Source: Aldehydirespirator sp965117015 (GTDB lineage Bacteria > Actinomycetota > Acidimicrobiia > Acidimicrobiales > Aldehydirespiratoraceae). From it: 64,000 nt of DNA. Below, piece after piece: positions 41,544 to 50,665 of the stretch. Both the position numbers and the translations under genes were made by a program. Position 1 is the stretch's first letter; each line of letters starts with the position of its first letter. The DNA is taken from assembly GCA_965117015.1 (NCBI GenBank), contig OZ220747.1, forward strand, positions 2,728,001-2,792,000, written 5' to 3'. The notes beneath the pieces are model-generated. The model saw only the letters and a program-made list of their open reading frames with translations. It had not been told where the DNA came from and ran no database searches.

Positions 41544-42902
41544 GTGCAGCGGCGCATCTTCGGCATCGAGAACGAGTACGGCGTCACCTGCACGCTGCGG
41601 GGCCAGCGCCGCCTGAGCCCCGACGAGGTGGCCCGCTACCTGTTCCGCAAAGTGGTGTCGTGGGGGCGCAGCAGCAACGTGTTCCTGGGCAACGGCTCCC
41701 GGCTGTACCTCGACGTCGGCAGCCATCCCGAGTACGCCACCCCGGAGTGCGACTCGGCCCACGACCTGGTCGTGCACGACAAGGCGGGCGAGCGGATCGT
41801 CGAGCGGCTGCTGGGCGACGCCGAGGAGCGCCTGGCCGAGGAGGGCATCCGCGGCGACGTGTTCCTGTTCAAGAACAACACCGACTCGGCCGGCAATAGC
41901 TACGGCTGCCACGAGAACTACCTCACCAGCCGCCGCGACGACCTCAGCGACTACGCCGAGGTGCTCATCCCGTTCCTGGTCAGCCGCCAGATATACGCCG
42001 GGGCGGGCAAGGTGCTGCAGACCGCCCGGGGCGCCATGTACTGCATCAGCCAGCGGGCCGAGCACATCTGGGAGGGGGTGTCGTCGGCCACCACACGGTC
42101 GCGCCCGATCATCAACACCCGCGACGAGCCCCACGCCGACGCCGAGCGCTTCCGGCGCCTGCACGTGATCGTGGGCGACTCCAACATGAGCGAGTACACC
42201 ACCTTCCTCAAGGTCGGGACGTGCGCGCTGATGCTGCGGATGCTGGAGGATCCCCGGGTGGTGCTGCGGGACATGACGCTGGAGAACCCGATCCGCGCCA
42301 TCCGCGAGATCAGCCACGACATCACCTGCCGCCGGCGGGTGCGGCTCGCCACCGGCCGCGAGGTCAGCGCACTCGAGATCCAGTCGGAGTACCTGAACCG
42401 GGCCCTGCGCTACGCCGAGCACCACGACCTCTCCGACGAGGAGAAGAAGGCTCTCACCATGTGGGAGTACTGCCTCACGTCTATCGAGCAGGATCCGCTC
42501 CAGCTCGACCGCGAGATCGACTGGGTCGTCAAGCACCACCTGGTGGAGGCGTACCGGGAGCGGCACGGGCTGGACCTGGCCGACCCCCGGGTCGCCCTGG
42601 TGGACCTGCAGTACCACGACGTCAGCCAGAGCCGCGGCCTCTACTACACCATGCAGCACCGGGGGATGGTGGAGACGCTGGTCACCGAGGCCGAGATCCA
42701 CCACGCCGTGGAGAACCCGCCGTCCACCACCCGGGCCCGCCTGCGGGGCGAGTTCATCCGCCGCGCCAAGGAGCGCAGGCGGGACTACACCGTCGACTGG
42801 GTCCACCTGAAGCTGAACGACCAGTCCCAGCGGACGGTGCTGTGCAAGGACCCGTTCAAGTCCCACGACGAGCGGGTGGAGAAGCTGATCGCGTCCCTGT
42901 AG
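41544..42902 (+). CDS. pafA: Pup-protein ligase PafA
   Basis: 452 residues from GTG. Glutamine-synthetase-like ligase that phosphorylates the Pup C-terminal Glu and joins it to substrate lysines. RIFGIENEYGVTC (ATP/Mg site), HPEYATPECDS, NNTDSAGNSYGCHENYL, NTRDEPHADAE; no Dop loop. C-terminal subdomain to 452. Completes the pupylation set with dop and pup. Confidence 0.96.
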   Translation: MQRRIFGIENEYGVTCTLRGQRRLSPDEVARYLFRKVVSWGRSSNVFLGNGSRLYLDVGSHPEYATPECDSAHDLVVHDKAGERIVERLLGDAEERLAEEGIRGDVFLFKNNTDSAGNSYGCHENYLTSRRDDLSDYAEVLIPFLVSRQIYAGAGKVLQTARGAMYCISQRAEHIWEGVSSATTRSRPIINTRDEPHADAERFRRLHVIVGDSNMSEYTTFLKVGTCALMLRMLEDPRVVLRDMTLENPIRAIREISHDITCRRRVRLATGREVSALEIQSEYLNRALRYAEHHDLSDEEKKALTMWEYCLTSIEQDPLQLDREIDWVVKHHLVEAYRERHGLDLADPRVALVDLQYHDVSQSRGLYYTMQHRGMVETLVTEAEIHHAVENPPSTTRARLRGEFIRRAKERRRDYTVDWVHLKLNDQSQRTVLCKDPFKSHDERVEKLIASL

Positions 42903-42916
42903 CGGGCTGCCGCACT

Positions 42917-42963
42917 TTCTGTGTGCAACGAGGCCGCTCCAGTCGGAATGTCTGCGCACAGAA
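42917..42963. promoter_or_regulatory. 11-bp inverted repeat upstream of pafB
   Basis: ttctgtgtgca (42917-42927) and tgcgcacagaa (42953-42963) form an inverted repeat with one mismatch and 25 bp between, ending 7 bp before the pafB -10. Candidate operator, possibly autoregulatory. Confidence 0.4.
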
Positions 42964-42969
42964 CCTGGT

Positions 42970-42975
42970 TAGGTT
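42970..42975 (+). promoter_or_regulatory. Leaderless -10 box for pafB
   Basis: TAGGTT, 6 nt before ATG 42982. Confidence 0.45.
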
Positions 42976-42981
42976 GACGTC

Positions 42982-43893
42982 ATGGACAAGTTCGAGCGGC
43001 TCCTGAACCTGACCGCGGCGCTGCTGCACACGGCGCACCCGCTCAGCGCCAGCGAGCTGCGTGAGCGCATGGCCGGTGCCTACTCGGAGGACAAGGCGGC
43101 CTTCAGGCGGATGTTCGAACGTGACAAGGCCGATCTGAGGGCGATCGGCGTGCCCATCGAGGTCTCGACCCTCTACCGGCTCGACCCGCCGGTGGAGGGC
43201 TACCGCATACCGGCCCGGGCTTACGTGGGCCGTGACGTGCGCTTCGACCCCGACGAGCTCGCGGCGTTGCACCTGGCCACCAACCTGGTGCGACTCGAGG
43301 GGGGCTCCGGCGCGGGCCTGGCCCGCCTGGGCGGCGCGGCATCGGCCGGTGCCGCCGGGTCGGTCGAGGAGGTGGGCGAGCTGCCCTTCCATGACGCGCT
43401 GGGGAGGCTGGTGGCGGCCGCGGTCGGACGCCGGGAGGTCTCGTTCGTCTATCGCGAGGCCGAGCGGCGGGTCGAGCCGTGGCGCCTGTCGTTCCACCGG
43501 GGCCACTGGTACCTGGTGGGATGGGACGTCGGCCAAGGCACCGAGCGCATGTTCCGGGTGGACCGCATCGACGGCGAGGTCACCGAACGGGGCGATGCGT
43601 CCCACCCGGTGGGGGAGGGGCCCGATCCCAGCACGCTCAGGCCCTGGGAGTTCGGCCCGGGCCGGCCGGTCGAGGTCCGGGTGCTGGTGGACGCCGACCA
43701 GGCGAGCTGGGCCTGCCACCGGGCCGGCGTCGACGGCGAGCGCCGGCCCGACGGCTCGGTCGTGCTCACGCTCCAGGTGCGCGATGCCGCCGCGGTGAGG
43801 TCGTTCGTGGTGGAGTTCCTCGAGCACGCCGAGGTGCTGGAACCTCAGTGGCTGCGGGACGAGATCGCGGCCTGGCTGGAGGCCCTGGTCTGA
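42982..43893 (+). CDS. pafB: WYL-domain transcriptional regulator, PafB-like
   Basis: 303 residues. N-terminal winged helix (about 1-60, LLNLTAALLHTAHPLSASEL), central WYL domain with GHWYLVGWDV and RMFRVDRIDG, and a C-terminal WCX region. In mycobacteria PafB and PafC form a DNA-damage activator independent of LexA. Placement right after pafA is conserved. Confidence 0.88.
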   Translation: MDKFERLLNLTAALLHTAHPLSASELRERMAGAYSEDKAAFRRMFERDKADLRAIGVPIEVSTLYRLDPPVEGYRIPARAYVGRDVRFDPDELAALHLATNLVRLEGGSGAGLARLGGAASAGAAGSVEEVGELPFHDALGRLVAAAVGRREVSFVYREAERRVEPWRLSFHRGHWYLVGWDVGQGTERMFRVDRIDGEVTERGDASHPVGEGPDPSTLRPWEFGPGRPVEVRVLVDADQASWACHRAGVDGERRPDGSVVLTLQVRDAAAVRSFVVEFLEHAEVLEPQWLRDEIAAWLEALV

Positions 43894-43918
43894 ACTCCGT
43901 TCATCGGGTGCGCCTAGT

Positions 43919-43924
43919 TAGGGT
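43919..43924 (+). promoter_or_regulatory. Leaderless -10 box for pafC
   Basis: TAGGGT, 6 nt before GTG 43931, in the 37-bp gap after pafB; pafC may be transcribed separately as well as with pafB. Confidence 0.4.
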
Positions 43925-43930
43925 GGTGAG

Positions 43931-44941
43931 GTGACCTCGGCGCCGGCTGCGAACCCGACCAGTCTGTCGGTGGCCGAGCGCATGGCCCGCCTGCTGGGGG
44001 TCGTGCCCTGGGTGGTCGAGCAGGACGGCGCCCACCTCGACGACATCTCGGCCCGCTTCGACTATCCCCGGGAGCAGCTGCTGGAGGACCTCGAGCAGCG
44101 CCTGTTCTTCGTGGGGGTGCACCCGTTCACCCCGGACACGCTGATCGAGGTGCGCATCTCCGACGGGATCGTCGACATCCAGTACGCGGACTGGTTCTCG
44201 CAGCCCATGCGGCTGTCGGTGGAGGAGGCGACCCGGCTGCTGGCCGCGGGCCGCAGCGTGCTCGACATGACGAAGGGGAGCGGGCGGGGGGCATCGGGCG
44301 ACGACGACGAGGCCGCCCCGCTGGTGCGGGCGCTGGCGAAGCTGAGGCTGTCGCTGGGCTCGGAGGGAGCGGACGGCGCCGACTACATCGAGGTGAGTCT
44401 GGGCAACGCCCCGTCCCACACCCTCCACGATTTGCGGCGAGCCATCAGCGGGCGGCGTCAGATCGAGATCGAGTACTACTCCCAGGGGCGCGACGCGATG
44501 ACGTCCAGGGCCGTTGATCCGGCTCGCCTCTTCAGCTATGACGGCACGTGGTACCTGTCCGGCTGGTGCCACCGGGCCGGCGCCGAGCGGGTCTTCCGCG
44601 TCGACCGGATCCGCACGCTGGCCGTGCTGGACTCGGACGCGGAGGTCGATCTGCCCCCCGGGCCGTCGCCGACGCTCTCCATCGACAGCGTGGACCGCAC
44701 CGTCACGTTGCGGCTGGCACCGGAGGCCGTCTGGGCCGCCGACTACTACTCGGCGCGGGGGCGGACGGAGCACCCCGACGGCAGCGTCGACGCGGTGTTC
44801 GCGGTGGCCAGCGAGTCGTGGCTGGCCCGGCTGCTGGTGCAGCTCGGGCCCCAGGTAGAGGTCATCGACCTCCACGAGGCCATCGACCCGGATCTGCGGG
44901 CGGCCACCGCGGCGCGGATGCTGGAGCGGTACCGCCGGTGA
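43931..44941 (+). CDS. pafC: WYL-domain transcriptional regulator, PafC-like
   Basis: 336 residues from GTG. Winged-helix N-terminus (SVAERMARLLGVVPWV ... DDISARFDYPREQLLEDL), then a WYL domain with GTWYLSGWCHRAGAERVFRVDRI and a C-terminal WCX part. Partner of PafB. Its stop overlaps the lepB start (GTGA). Confidence 0.87.
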   Translation: MTSAPAANPTSLSVAERMARLLGVVPWVVEQDGAHLDDISARFDYPREQLLEDLEQRLFFVGVHPFTPDTLIEVRISDGIVDIQYADWFSQPMRLSVEEATRLLAAGRSVLDMTKGSGRGASGDDDEAAPLVRALAKLRLSLGSEGADGADYIEVSLGNAPSHTLHDLRRAISGRRQIEIEYYSQGRDAMTSRAVDPARLFSYDGTWYLSGWCHRAGAERVFRVDRIRTLAVLDSDAEVDLPPGPSPTLSIDSVDRTVTLRLAPEAVWAADYYSARGRTEHPDGSVDAVFAVASESWLARLLVQLGPQVEVIDLHEAIDPDLRAATAARMLERYRR

Positions 44942-45765
44942 CCGGGCCAGCGGCTCGACCGGGCGAGTCCGCGAAGCCGTCGCCGCTTGAGTCCGCCCGA
45001 CGGAGGGCGGCCAGCTGGGCGGTCGGGGCGCCGCCACCCGCAACGCCCGCCGCCGACGCCGCGCCCGCGGCCGGTGCCGACGATGCCGCGCCCGGAACGC
45101 CTGCCGAGGATGCCGCGCCCGCGGCCGGTGCCGCCGATGCCGCGCCCGGAACGCTCGCCGGTGACGCCGCGTCCGGTGACGGCGCCGACGGGCCGCCATC
45201 GACTCCGAGCCGGCGTGCGCTGTCGGTGGCCGTCGAATGGCTTGTCGTGCTGGTCTGTGCTCTGGGTCTGGCCCTGCTGCTCCGGGCCTTCCTGGTGGAG
45301 GTGTTCGTGATCCCGTCTGGCTCCATGGAACCCACCCTGATGGTGGACAACCGGGTGGTCGTGTACAAGCTCGGATACCGCCTCCACGACGTGAACCGCG
45401 GCGATGTGGTCGTGTTCGACAATCCGGGCCAGGGCTTTGGCATCGACGACCTGATCAAGCGGGTCGTCGCCTTGGAGGGCGAAGTCTTCGAGATCCGGGA
45501 CGGCTCGGTGTACATCGACGGCACCCGGCTGGAGGAGCCCTACCTCCAAGCCGGCGGACTGACGCTCCCCAAGGCGCCCATCCCGGGCTGCGCCAACGAG
45601 GCCGACTCGGCGCGCTGCGAGGTGCCCGAGGGCACGGTCATCGTGCTGGGCGACAGTCGCGAGGACAGCCGCGACAGCCGCTTCTTCGGTCCCGTGGATG
45701 TCGACGACATCGTGGGCCGGGCCTTCATGAAAATCTGGCCCCCGAACGACATGGGCGGCGTGTAG
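44938..45765 (+). CDS. lepB: Signal peptidase I with Ala/Pro-rich cytosolic extension
   Basis: 275 residues from GTG. Residues 1 to about 95 are a low-complexity cytosolic extension containing an in-frame repeat; one membrane helix (about 100-120) follows. Catalytic Ser in VIPSGSMEPTL (about 128), Lys in IKRVVALEGE (about 174), and the family motif GDSREDSRDSRFFGPV. Removes signal peptides from exported proteins such as the surface proteins near 4-6 kb. Confidence 0.93.
   Translation: MTGPAARPGESAKPSPLESARRRAASWAVGAPPPATPAADAAPAAGADDAAPGTPAEDAAPAAGAADAAPGTLAGDAASGDGADGPPSTPSRRALSVAVEWLVVLVCALGLALLLRAFLVEVFVIPSGSMEPTLMVDNRVVVYKLGYRLHDVNRGDVVVFDNPGQGFGIDDLIKRVVALEGEVFEIRDGSVYIDGTRLEEPYLQAGGLTLPKAPIPGCANEADSARCEVPEGTVIVLGDSREDSRDSRFFGPVDVDDIVGRAFMKIWPPNDMGGV
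45050..45180 (+). repeat. In-frame Ala/Pro/Asp repeat in lepB
   Basis: Units around gccgcgcccg(c/g)ggccggtgccg and gccgcgcccggaacgc alternate, encoding DAAPAAGAxDAAPGTxAxDA about twice. Cytosolic linker, not catalytic. Confidence 0.75.
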
Positions 45766-45803
45766 CCGCCCGCGGGCCGCGCCGGTTGCGTGATACTTGC
45801 CTG

Positions 45804-46550
45804 ATGGCCACCCGGATACCGGCTCTGCTGGTGCCGCCTATCGCCTTCGCTCACCGCGGGGCGCGGGCCCATGCCAGGGAGAACACCCTTGAGGCGTTCG
45901 CGCTGGCCCGCGAGATGGGAGCCACCGGCATAGAGACCGACGTCTGGATCACCGCCGACGGCGAGATCGTATTGAACCATGACGAGGCAGTCGGCGGGCT
46001 GCCCACCCTGTCGACCCGCCGGATCCTGGGCCGGGCCATCGCCAGCCTGCCCCGATCCCGGCTCCCCGCCCACATCCCCACTCTGGGCGAGTACTACGAG
46101 CACTGCGGCGCGGACATGCCTCTGAGCGTCGACGTGAAGGACGCGGCCGCCTTCGCCGGCCTCATCGCGGTGGCCAGGGACCACGGCGCGGCCGATCGGC
46201 TTTGGGTCTGCCACCACGACGCCGGCGTGCTGAAGTCCTGGCGAGCGGCTGCCCCCGAGGCTCGGCTGGTTCACTCCACCCGCCTCGACCGGCTGCCCCG
46301 AGGCCCCGAGCGCCATGCCGCCGATCTCGCCGAGGCCGGCATCGACGCGGTCAACTTCCGCCGCGAGGACTGGAACGGCGGGCTCACCACCCTCTACCAC
46401 CGCTTCGGCCGGTTCGCCCTGGGATGGGACGCCCAGCAGGCCCGCCAGATCGCCGAACTGGTCGACGCCGGCATCGACGCCGTCTACAGCGACCACGTCG
46501 ACCGGATGGTGGAGACCCTGGCCCACTTCACGGATGACGCCGGCGCCTGA
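45804..46550 (+). CDS. Glycerophosphodiester phosphodiesterase (GDPD) 2
   Basis: 248 residues. GDPD motifs IAFAHRGARAH, ENTLEAF, GIETDVWITADGE and LNHDEAV are present. It differs from the first GDPD gene at 7309 in lacking the long variable loop and has weak similarity outside the motifs, so it is not a recent duplicate. GATACT sits 6 nt before the ATG. Cytosolic. Confidence 0.85.
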   Translation: MATRIPALLVPPIAFAHRGARAHARENTLEAFALAREMGATGIETDVWITADGEIVLNHDEAVGGLPTLSTRRILGRAIASLPRSRLPAHIPTLGEYYEHCGADMPLSVDVKDAAAFAGLIAVARDHGAADRLWVCHHDAGVLKSWRAAAPEARLVHSTRLDRLPRGPERHAADLAEAGIDAVNFRREDWNGGLTTLYHRFGRFALGWDAQQARQIAELVDAGIDAVYSDHVDRMVETLAHFTDDAGA

Positions 46551-46590
46551 ATCCCGGTCGTTCCGTAGGGAGCCGTCCACGGCTCGCGGG

Positions 46591-46596
46591 TATCGT
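46591..46596 (+). promoter_or_regulatory. Leaderless -10 box (TATCGT)
   Basis: 7 nt before ATG 46604; favours this start over the in-frame GTG at 46595. Confidence 0.4.
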
Positions 46597-46603
46597 GCCA
46601 GTC

Positions 46604-46837
46604 ATGTGGATGCTGGCGCCGGCCGCGGCCACCGTCATCGCCCTCGGTGCGCTCATTTGCGGTCTGCGGGCCGTGGCCCTGGCCGCGGCCGATCTCACCG
46701 GCGCGTTGAGGAAGACCTCGTCGGCGGCGGTGGCCTCCGACGAGCTGTCGCGCTTCGCGGTCCGGCTGGGCGATCACGCCGAGGCAACCAGGGCCGCGGC
46801 CGACCGGTTGCGCCAACCGGACCGAGTCGCCCAGTAG
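46604..46837 (+). CDS. Small single-TM hypothetical protein
   Basis: 77 residues: one membrane helix (about 4-26), then a charged helical tail. Topology is similar to TatA/TatB, next upstream of the tat genes, but without their Phe-Gly-Pro hinge. No family recognised. Confidence 0.5.
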   Translation: MWMLAPAAATVIALGALICGLRAVALAAADLTGALRKTSSAAVASDELSRFAVRLGDHAEATRAAADRLRQPDRVAQ

Positions 46838-46860
46838 GCAGCCGCCTACACCCTCCTAGC

Positions 46861-46866
46861 TAGGCT
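46861..46866 (+). promoter_or_regulatory. Leaderless -10 box for the tat genes
   Basis: TAGGCT, 6 nt before GTG 46873. Confidence 0.45.
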
Positions 46867-46872
46867 GACGGG

Positions 46873-47526
46873 GTGGGAAACCTCGGCGGGGGAGAGATCC
46901 TGGTCATTCTGCTGGTCGCCCTCATCGTGCTGGGTCCGACCAAGCTGCCCCCGGCCGTCCGCCAGGTCGGCAAGGTCGTGGGAGAGATCCGCCGCATCGG
47001 CCAGGGCTTCCAGGCGGAGCTGCGCGAGGCGGCCAAGCCTCTAACGGATGCGACCGCCGATTTGAAGGCGGCCGACAAGAGCCTGCGTGAGACCACCCAG
47101 AAGCCCCTCAAGGAGATGACGGACACGCTGAAGGCCGCCGATCCGCGCAAGGTGATCGAACCCCCGCCAGCGGACAAGGACAAGGCGGAGGACAAGGCCA
47201 AGGACACCGCGGCATCGGGCAAGAGCGGCGACGCATCGGGAACGGCCGCAGCGGGTGCGGCCGCGGCGGGTCCGGTCTCCTGGGGCACGGCCGAGGCGAC
47301 GGTGAGCCCCCCGCCCGCGTCCGGCAGCGAAGACACCGGCGCGGCCGCGGGAGATGCCGGCACCGGCGAGCCCGACGCCGCCGGGTCCGGTGCTGTCGAG
47401 TCGGATGCCGCCGGGTCCGGTGCTGTCGAGTCGGATGCCGTCGAGGCCGATGTCGCGGAGTCGGACGCCGGCGGGCAGGTGCCGGAGCCGGATGCCGAGC
47501 CCAAGACCGACGGCACGCCCGACTAG
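46873..47526 (+). CDS. Twin-arginine translocase subunit TatA/TatB
   Basis: 217 residues from GTG. One membrane helix (ILVILLVALIVLG) with the hinge GPTKLPPAVRQVGKVVGEIRRI, then an amphipathic helix; closer to TatB in hinge and length. The last about 110 residues are a disordered Ala/Gly/Asp/Glu tail with a 27-bp tandem repeat. With TatC 18 nt downstream it forms the folded-protein export pore. Confidence 0.88.
   Translation: MGNLGGGEILVILLVALIVLGPTKLPPAVRQVGKVVGEIRRIGQGFQAELREAAKPLTDATADLKAADKSLRETTQKPLKEMTDTLKAADPRKVIEPPPADKDKAEDKAKDTAASGKSGDASGTAAAGAAAAGPVSWGTAEATVSPPPASGSEDTGAAAGDAGTGEPDAAGSGAVESDAAGSGAVESDAVEADVAESDAGGQVPEPDAEPKTDGTPD
47377..47440 (+). repeat. 27-bp tandem repeat in the TatA/B tail
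   Basis: gatgccgccgggtccggtgctgtc-type units, two and a bit copies, encoding DAAGSGAVES. Confidence 0.8.
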
Positions 47527-47544
47527 GACTCCCCAGCCGCCACG

Positions 47545-48393
47545 ATGACCGACGCAGTCGACGACACGGCCCCGATGGAGCGCCCGGACGGCGGCGACAG
47601 CGGCGACGGCGGCCACATGACGCTCATGGAGCATCTGGCCGAGCTCCGCAACCGCCTGATCAAGTCGGTCATCGCGGTGGCGGTTTGCGTGGTCGGATGC
47701 TGGATCCTCTACCCGTACATCCTCGACTTCTTGCTCGAGCCGTACTGCAAGACCTTTCCCGTCGAGGACCGGATCGACTCCCACCTGTTCGGTCCCGACG
47801 GCGGCTGCAACCTCTACGTGTCCAGTCCCCTCGAACCCTTCAGCGTGCGCATCACGCTGGTCGGCTACTCGGGGCTGGCCCTGGCCATGCCGGTGCTGCT
47901 GTGGCAGGCGTGGCGGTTCATCGCTCCCGGCCTGTACCGCCACGAGAAGCGCTACGCGGTGCCGTTCGTGGCCGCGGGCGTGCTGCTGTTCTTCCTGGGC
48001 GTCGCGCTGGCGTACTGGAGCCTTCCCCGGGCCCTCGACTTCCTGAAGGACATCGGCGGCCCCGACCTGGTTTCGCTGTTCAGCCCGCAGCGCTACCTGG
48101 GCTTCGTGGTGAGGATGATGGTGGCCTTCGGCATCGCCTTCCAGTTCCCGATAGTGCTCATCGGAATGCAGGTGATGGGCATCGTCGAGAACCGAACCCT
48201 GCGCAAGATCCGCTCCTACGCCGTGGTCGGGATCGTGGTGCTGGTCGCGGTGATCACCCCGAGCGGCGACCCCTTCACGCTGATGGCGCTGTCGATTCCG
48301 ATGTACGCCTTCTACGAGTTAGCGATCCTCTGGGGCGTGCTCGCCCGCCGCCGGCAGAGAAAGCGCGAAGCGGCTGAGAGGCCGAGCAGGTAG
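47545..48393 (+). CDS. tatC: Sec-independent translocase TatC
   Basis: 282 residues. Six membrane helices. Twin-arginine receptor signature MTLMEHLAELRNRLIKS at the start of helix 1 and the conserved loop before helix 3 (SPLEPFSVRITLV). Short acidic N-terminal extension of about 30 residues. Followed by a dispersed-repeat copy. Confidence 0.94.
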   Translation: MTDAVDDTAPMERPDGGDSGDGGHMTLMEHLAELRNRLIKSVIAVAVCVVGCWILYPYILDFLLEPYCKTFPVEDRIDSHLFGPDGGCNLYVSSPLEPFSVRITLVGYSGLALAMPVLLWQAWRFIAPGLYRHEKRYAVPFVAAGVLLFFLGVALAYWSLPRALDFLKDIGGPDLVSLFSPQRYLGFVVRMMVAFGIAFQFPIVLIGMQVMGIVENRTLRKIRSYAVVGIVVLVAVITPSGDPFTLMALSIPMYAFYELAILWGVLARRRQRKREAAERPSR

Positions 48394-48430
48394 GCGAGCG
48401 AGTCCGGTGCATACGGGCGAGGCCGTGGCC

Positions 48431-48467
48431 CGAGCGGCCCGTGAGCGCAGCGAACAAGAGCGGGAAG
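48431..48467. repeat. Dispersed repeat copy
   Basis: gagcggcccgtgagcgcagcgaacaagagcggg-type sequence, same core as 24974-25069 with one changed base, between tatC and the helicase. Confidence 0.7.
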
Positions 48468-48517
48468 CACGCCGCCCCGACGCGACGGGTTGCGCTCACC
48501 CGCACAGGTTCTGAACG

Positions 48518-50665
48518 GTGATCGGCTCGGCGGGGGCAGGCTTCGTCCTCGACGACTTCCAGCGCCGCGCCATCGAGCATCTTGATGCCGGACGCTCGGT
48601 GCTGGTGACCGCTCCCACCGGCTCGGGCAAGACGGTGGTGGCCGACCACGCCGTCGACCGGGCTCTCGCGGCGGGACGGAGGGCCTTCTACACCACGCCC
48701 ATCAAGGCCCTGTCCAACCAGAAGTACCGGGATCTGCGGCAGAGGCTGGGCTCGCACCGGGTGGGCCTGCTGACCGGTGACAACGTCATCGGCGGCGACG
48801 CCGACGTGGTGGTCATGACCACCGAGGTGCTGCGCAACATGCTCTACGCCGAGGCAGTGGACGACCGGCTCGGCGCGGTCGTGCTCGACGAGGTGCACTA
48901 CCTGGAGGACCCCTACCGGGGCCCGGTGTGGGAGGAGGTCATCCTGCACCTGCCCTCCAGCGTCGTGCTGGTGTGCCTGTCGGCCACGGTCTCCAACCAT
49001 GAGCAGCTGGGCGGCTGGCTAAAGCAGGTGCGCGGCCCGACCGCGGTGGTGGTCGAGTCGCGGCGGCCGGTTCCGCTGACCAATCTCTACGCCGTGGGCC
49101 GGCGCCGCTCCTACGACGTGCAGATCGTGCCCACCCTCGTCAACGGCAGGCCCAACCCCGAAGGCGGCCGGTTCGACGCACCCGCACCCTCCCGGGAGCC
49201 TCGCGGTTCGGGCCGGTCGCGGCGTGGCGGTCCTGGTGGCGGTCCTGGTTCGGGTCGGTCGCGGCGTGGCGGTCCTGGTGGCGAGCCCCGTGGTTCGGGC
49301 CGGTCGCGGGGTGGCGGGTCCCGTGGATCCGGTGGTTCGGGGCATCGAGGGCAGCGCCCGCGTGCGGTGTGGCGGCCGCCCCGGCGCGTGGACCTGCTGG
49401 CGGAGCTGGAGGAGCGGGGCCTGCTGCCGGCGATCTGGTTCGTGTTCAGCCGGAAGGGATGCGACCAGGCTGCGGCCCGCCTCGTCCGTGACGGTGCTTG
49501 CTACACCGACGACGCCGAAGCGGCCCGCATCGATGAACTGGTCGAGGCGCGCCTCGGCCTCCTCGACCCCGCTGATCTCGCCGCGCTGGACGCCGGGCGC
49601 TGGGCCGACCGGCTCCGCCTGGGTATCGCATCGCACCACGCCGGCATGGTGCCGGTGTTCAAGGAGGCGGTGGAGCAGTGCTTCGCCGAGGGACTGGTGA
49701 AGGTCGTGTTCGCCACCGAGACCCTGGCGCTGGGCGTGAACATGCCCGCCCGCAGCGTCGTGATCGACAAGCCCGTCAAGTACGACGGCCAGCGCACCGC
49801 CCCTCTCAGCGCCTCCCAGTACACCCAGTTCACCGGGCGGGCCGGCCGCCGCGGCATCGACGAGGAGGGATGGGCGGTGGCGCTGTGGTCGCCGGACTGC
49901 GCCTTCGAGCAGGTGGCCCGGCTGGCCTCGAGCCGGTCCTTCGAACTGCGCTCAGCTTTCCGGCCCACCTACAACATGGTGGCCGGACTGCTGGGTCGCA
50001 TGTCTGCCGGAGCGGCCCGCGACCTGATGGGCCGTTCCTTCGCCCAGTACCAGGCGGAAGCAGCCTCGCGGCTCGTAGATCTGGCCCGTCGCTTCGATGC
50101 GGTGGCCGGCGTGCTGCGCCAGCGGGGCCATCTCGACGGCTGGACCCTCACCGACTCGGGATCGCTGGTGTCGCGCATCTTCCACGAGGCCGACCTGGCG
50201 GTGGCCGAGGCACTGTCCGGCGGGCTGCTCGACGACCTGTCGTCGCCCGAGCTGGCCTCGGTGCTGTCCGCGTTCACCTACGAGCACCGATCGCCGGGCC
50301 CGAGGCCCGAGGTGTGGATCCCCTCGGGCACCGCCTACCGCCGACTGCGACGCATCGAGACCGTCCTCGACAGCCTGCACCGCACCGAGCGGGATTTCGG
50401 CGTTGAACCCACCCGGCCGCTGGAGACCGGCTTCGGGCCGGCTGCACATCGCTGGGCGGACGGGGAGTCGTTCGAGGCCCTCCAGGACGTTGGGTTCTCG
50501 GCCGGCGATTTCGTGCGCAACGTCAAGCAGGTGATCGACCTGGCTCGCCGGATCGCCGCGGTGGCCCCGGCCCCAGCCACCTCGGCGACGGCCCGCCAGA
50601 CGGTCGAGGCCCTCAACAGGGGAGTGGTAGCCCTTTCGGGCGCGGTGTACGAGGCTGCCGCATGA
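48518..50665 (+). CDS. helY: Ski2-like DEVH helicase (HelY-like) with RG-rich insertion
   Basis: 715 residues from GTG. Walker A TAPTGSGKT (about 30), DEVH box VVLDEVHYLED, SATV and motif VI QFTGRAGRRG. Between the two RecA domains (about 225-285) lies an unusual Arg/Gly/Ser-rich insertion of repeated GSGRSRRGGPGG. Shorter than mycobacterial HelY (about 900). RNA or DNA unwinding is expected; the RG tract could bind RNA. Its stop overlaps the next start (ATGA). Confidence 0.88.
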   Translation: MIGSAGAGFVLDDFQRRAIEHLDAGRSVLVTAPTGSGKTVVADHAVDRALAAGRRAFYTTPIKALSNQKYRDLRQRLGSHRVGLLTGDNVIGGDADVVVMTTEVLRNMLYAEAVDDRLGAVVLDEVHYLEDPYRGPVWEEVILHLPSSVVLVCLSATVSNHEQLGGWLKQVRGPTAVVVESRRPVPLTNLYAVGRRRSYDVQIVPTLVNGRPNPEGGRFDAPAPSREPRGSGRSRRGGPGGGPGSGRSRRGGPGGEPRGSGRSRGGGSRGSGGSGHRGQRPRAVWRPPRRVDLLAELEERGLLPAIWFVFSRKGCDQAAARLVRDGACYTDDAEAARIDELVEARLGLLDPADLAALDAGRWADRLRLGIASHHAGMVPVFKEAVEQCFAEGLVKVVFATETLALGVNMPARSVVIDKPVKYDGQRTAPLSASQYTQFTGRAGRRGIDEEGWAVALWSPDCAFEQVARLASSRSFELRSAFRPTYNMVAGLLGRMSAGAARDLMGRSFAQYQAEAASRLVDLARRFDAVAGVLRQRGHLDGWTLTDSGSLVSRIFHEADLAVAEALSGGLLDDLSSPELASVLSAFTYEHRSPGPRPEVWIPSGTAYRRLRRIETVLDSLHRTERDFGVEPTRPLETGFGPAAHRWADGESFEALQDVGFSAGDFVRNVKQVIDLARRIAAVAPAPATSATARQTVEALNRGVVALSGAVYEAAA
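49200..49340 (+). repeat. RGG-type codon repeat in the helicase
   Basis: ggttcgggccggtcgcggcg and ggcggtcctggtggc blocks recur about three times in frame. Confidence 0.75.
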
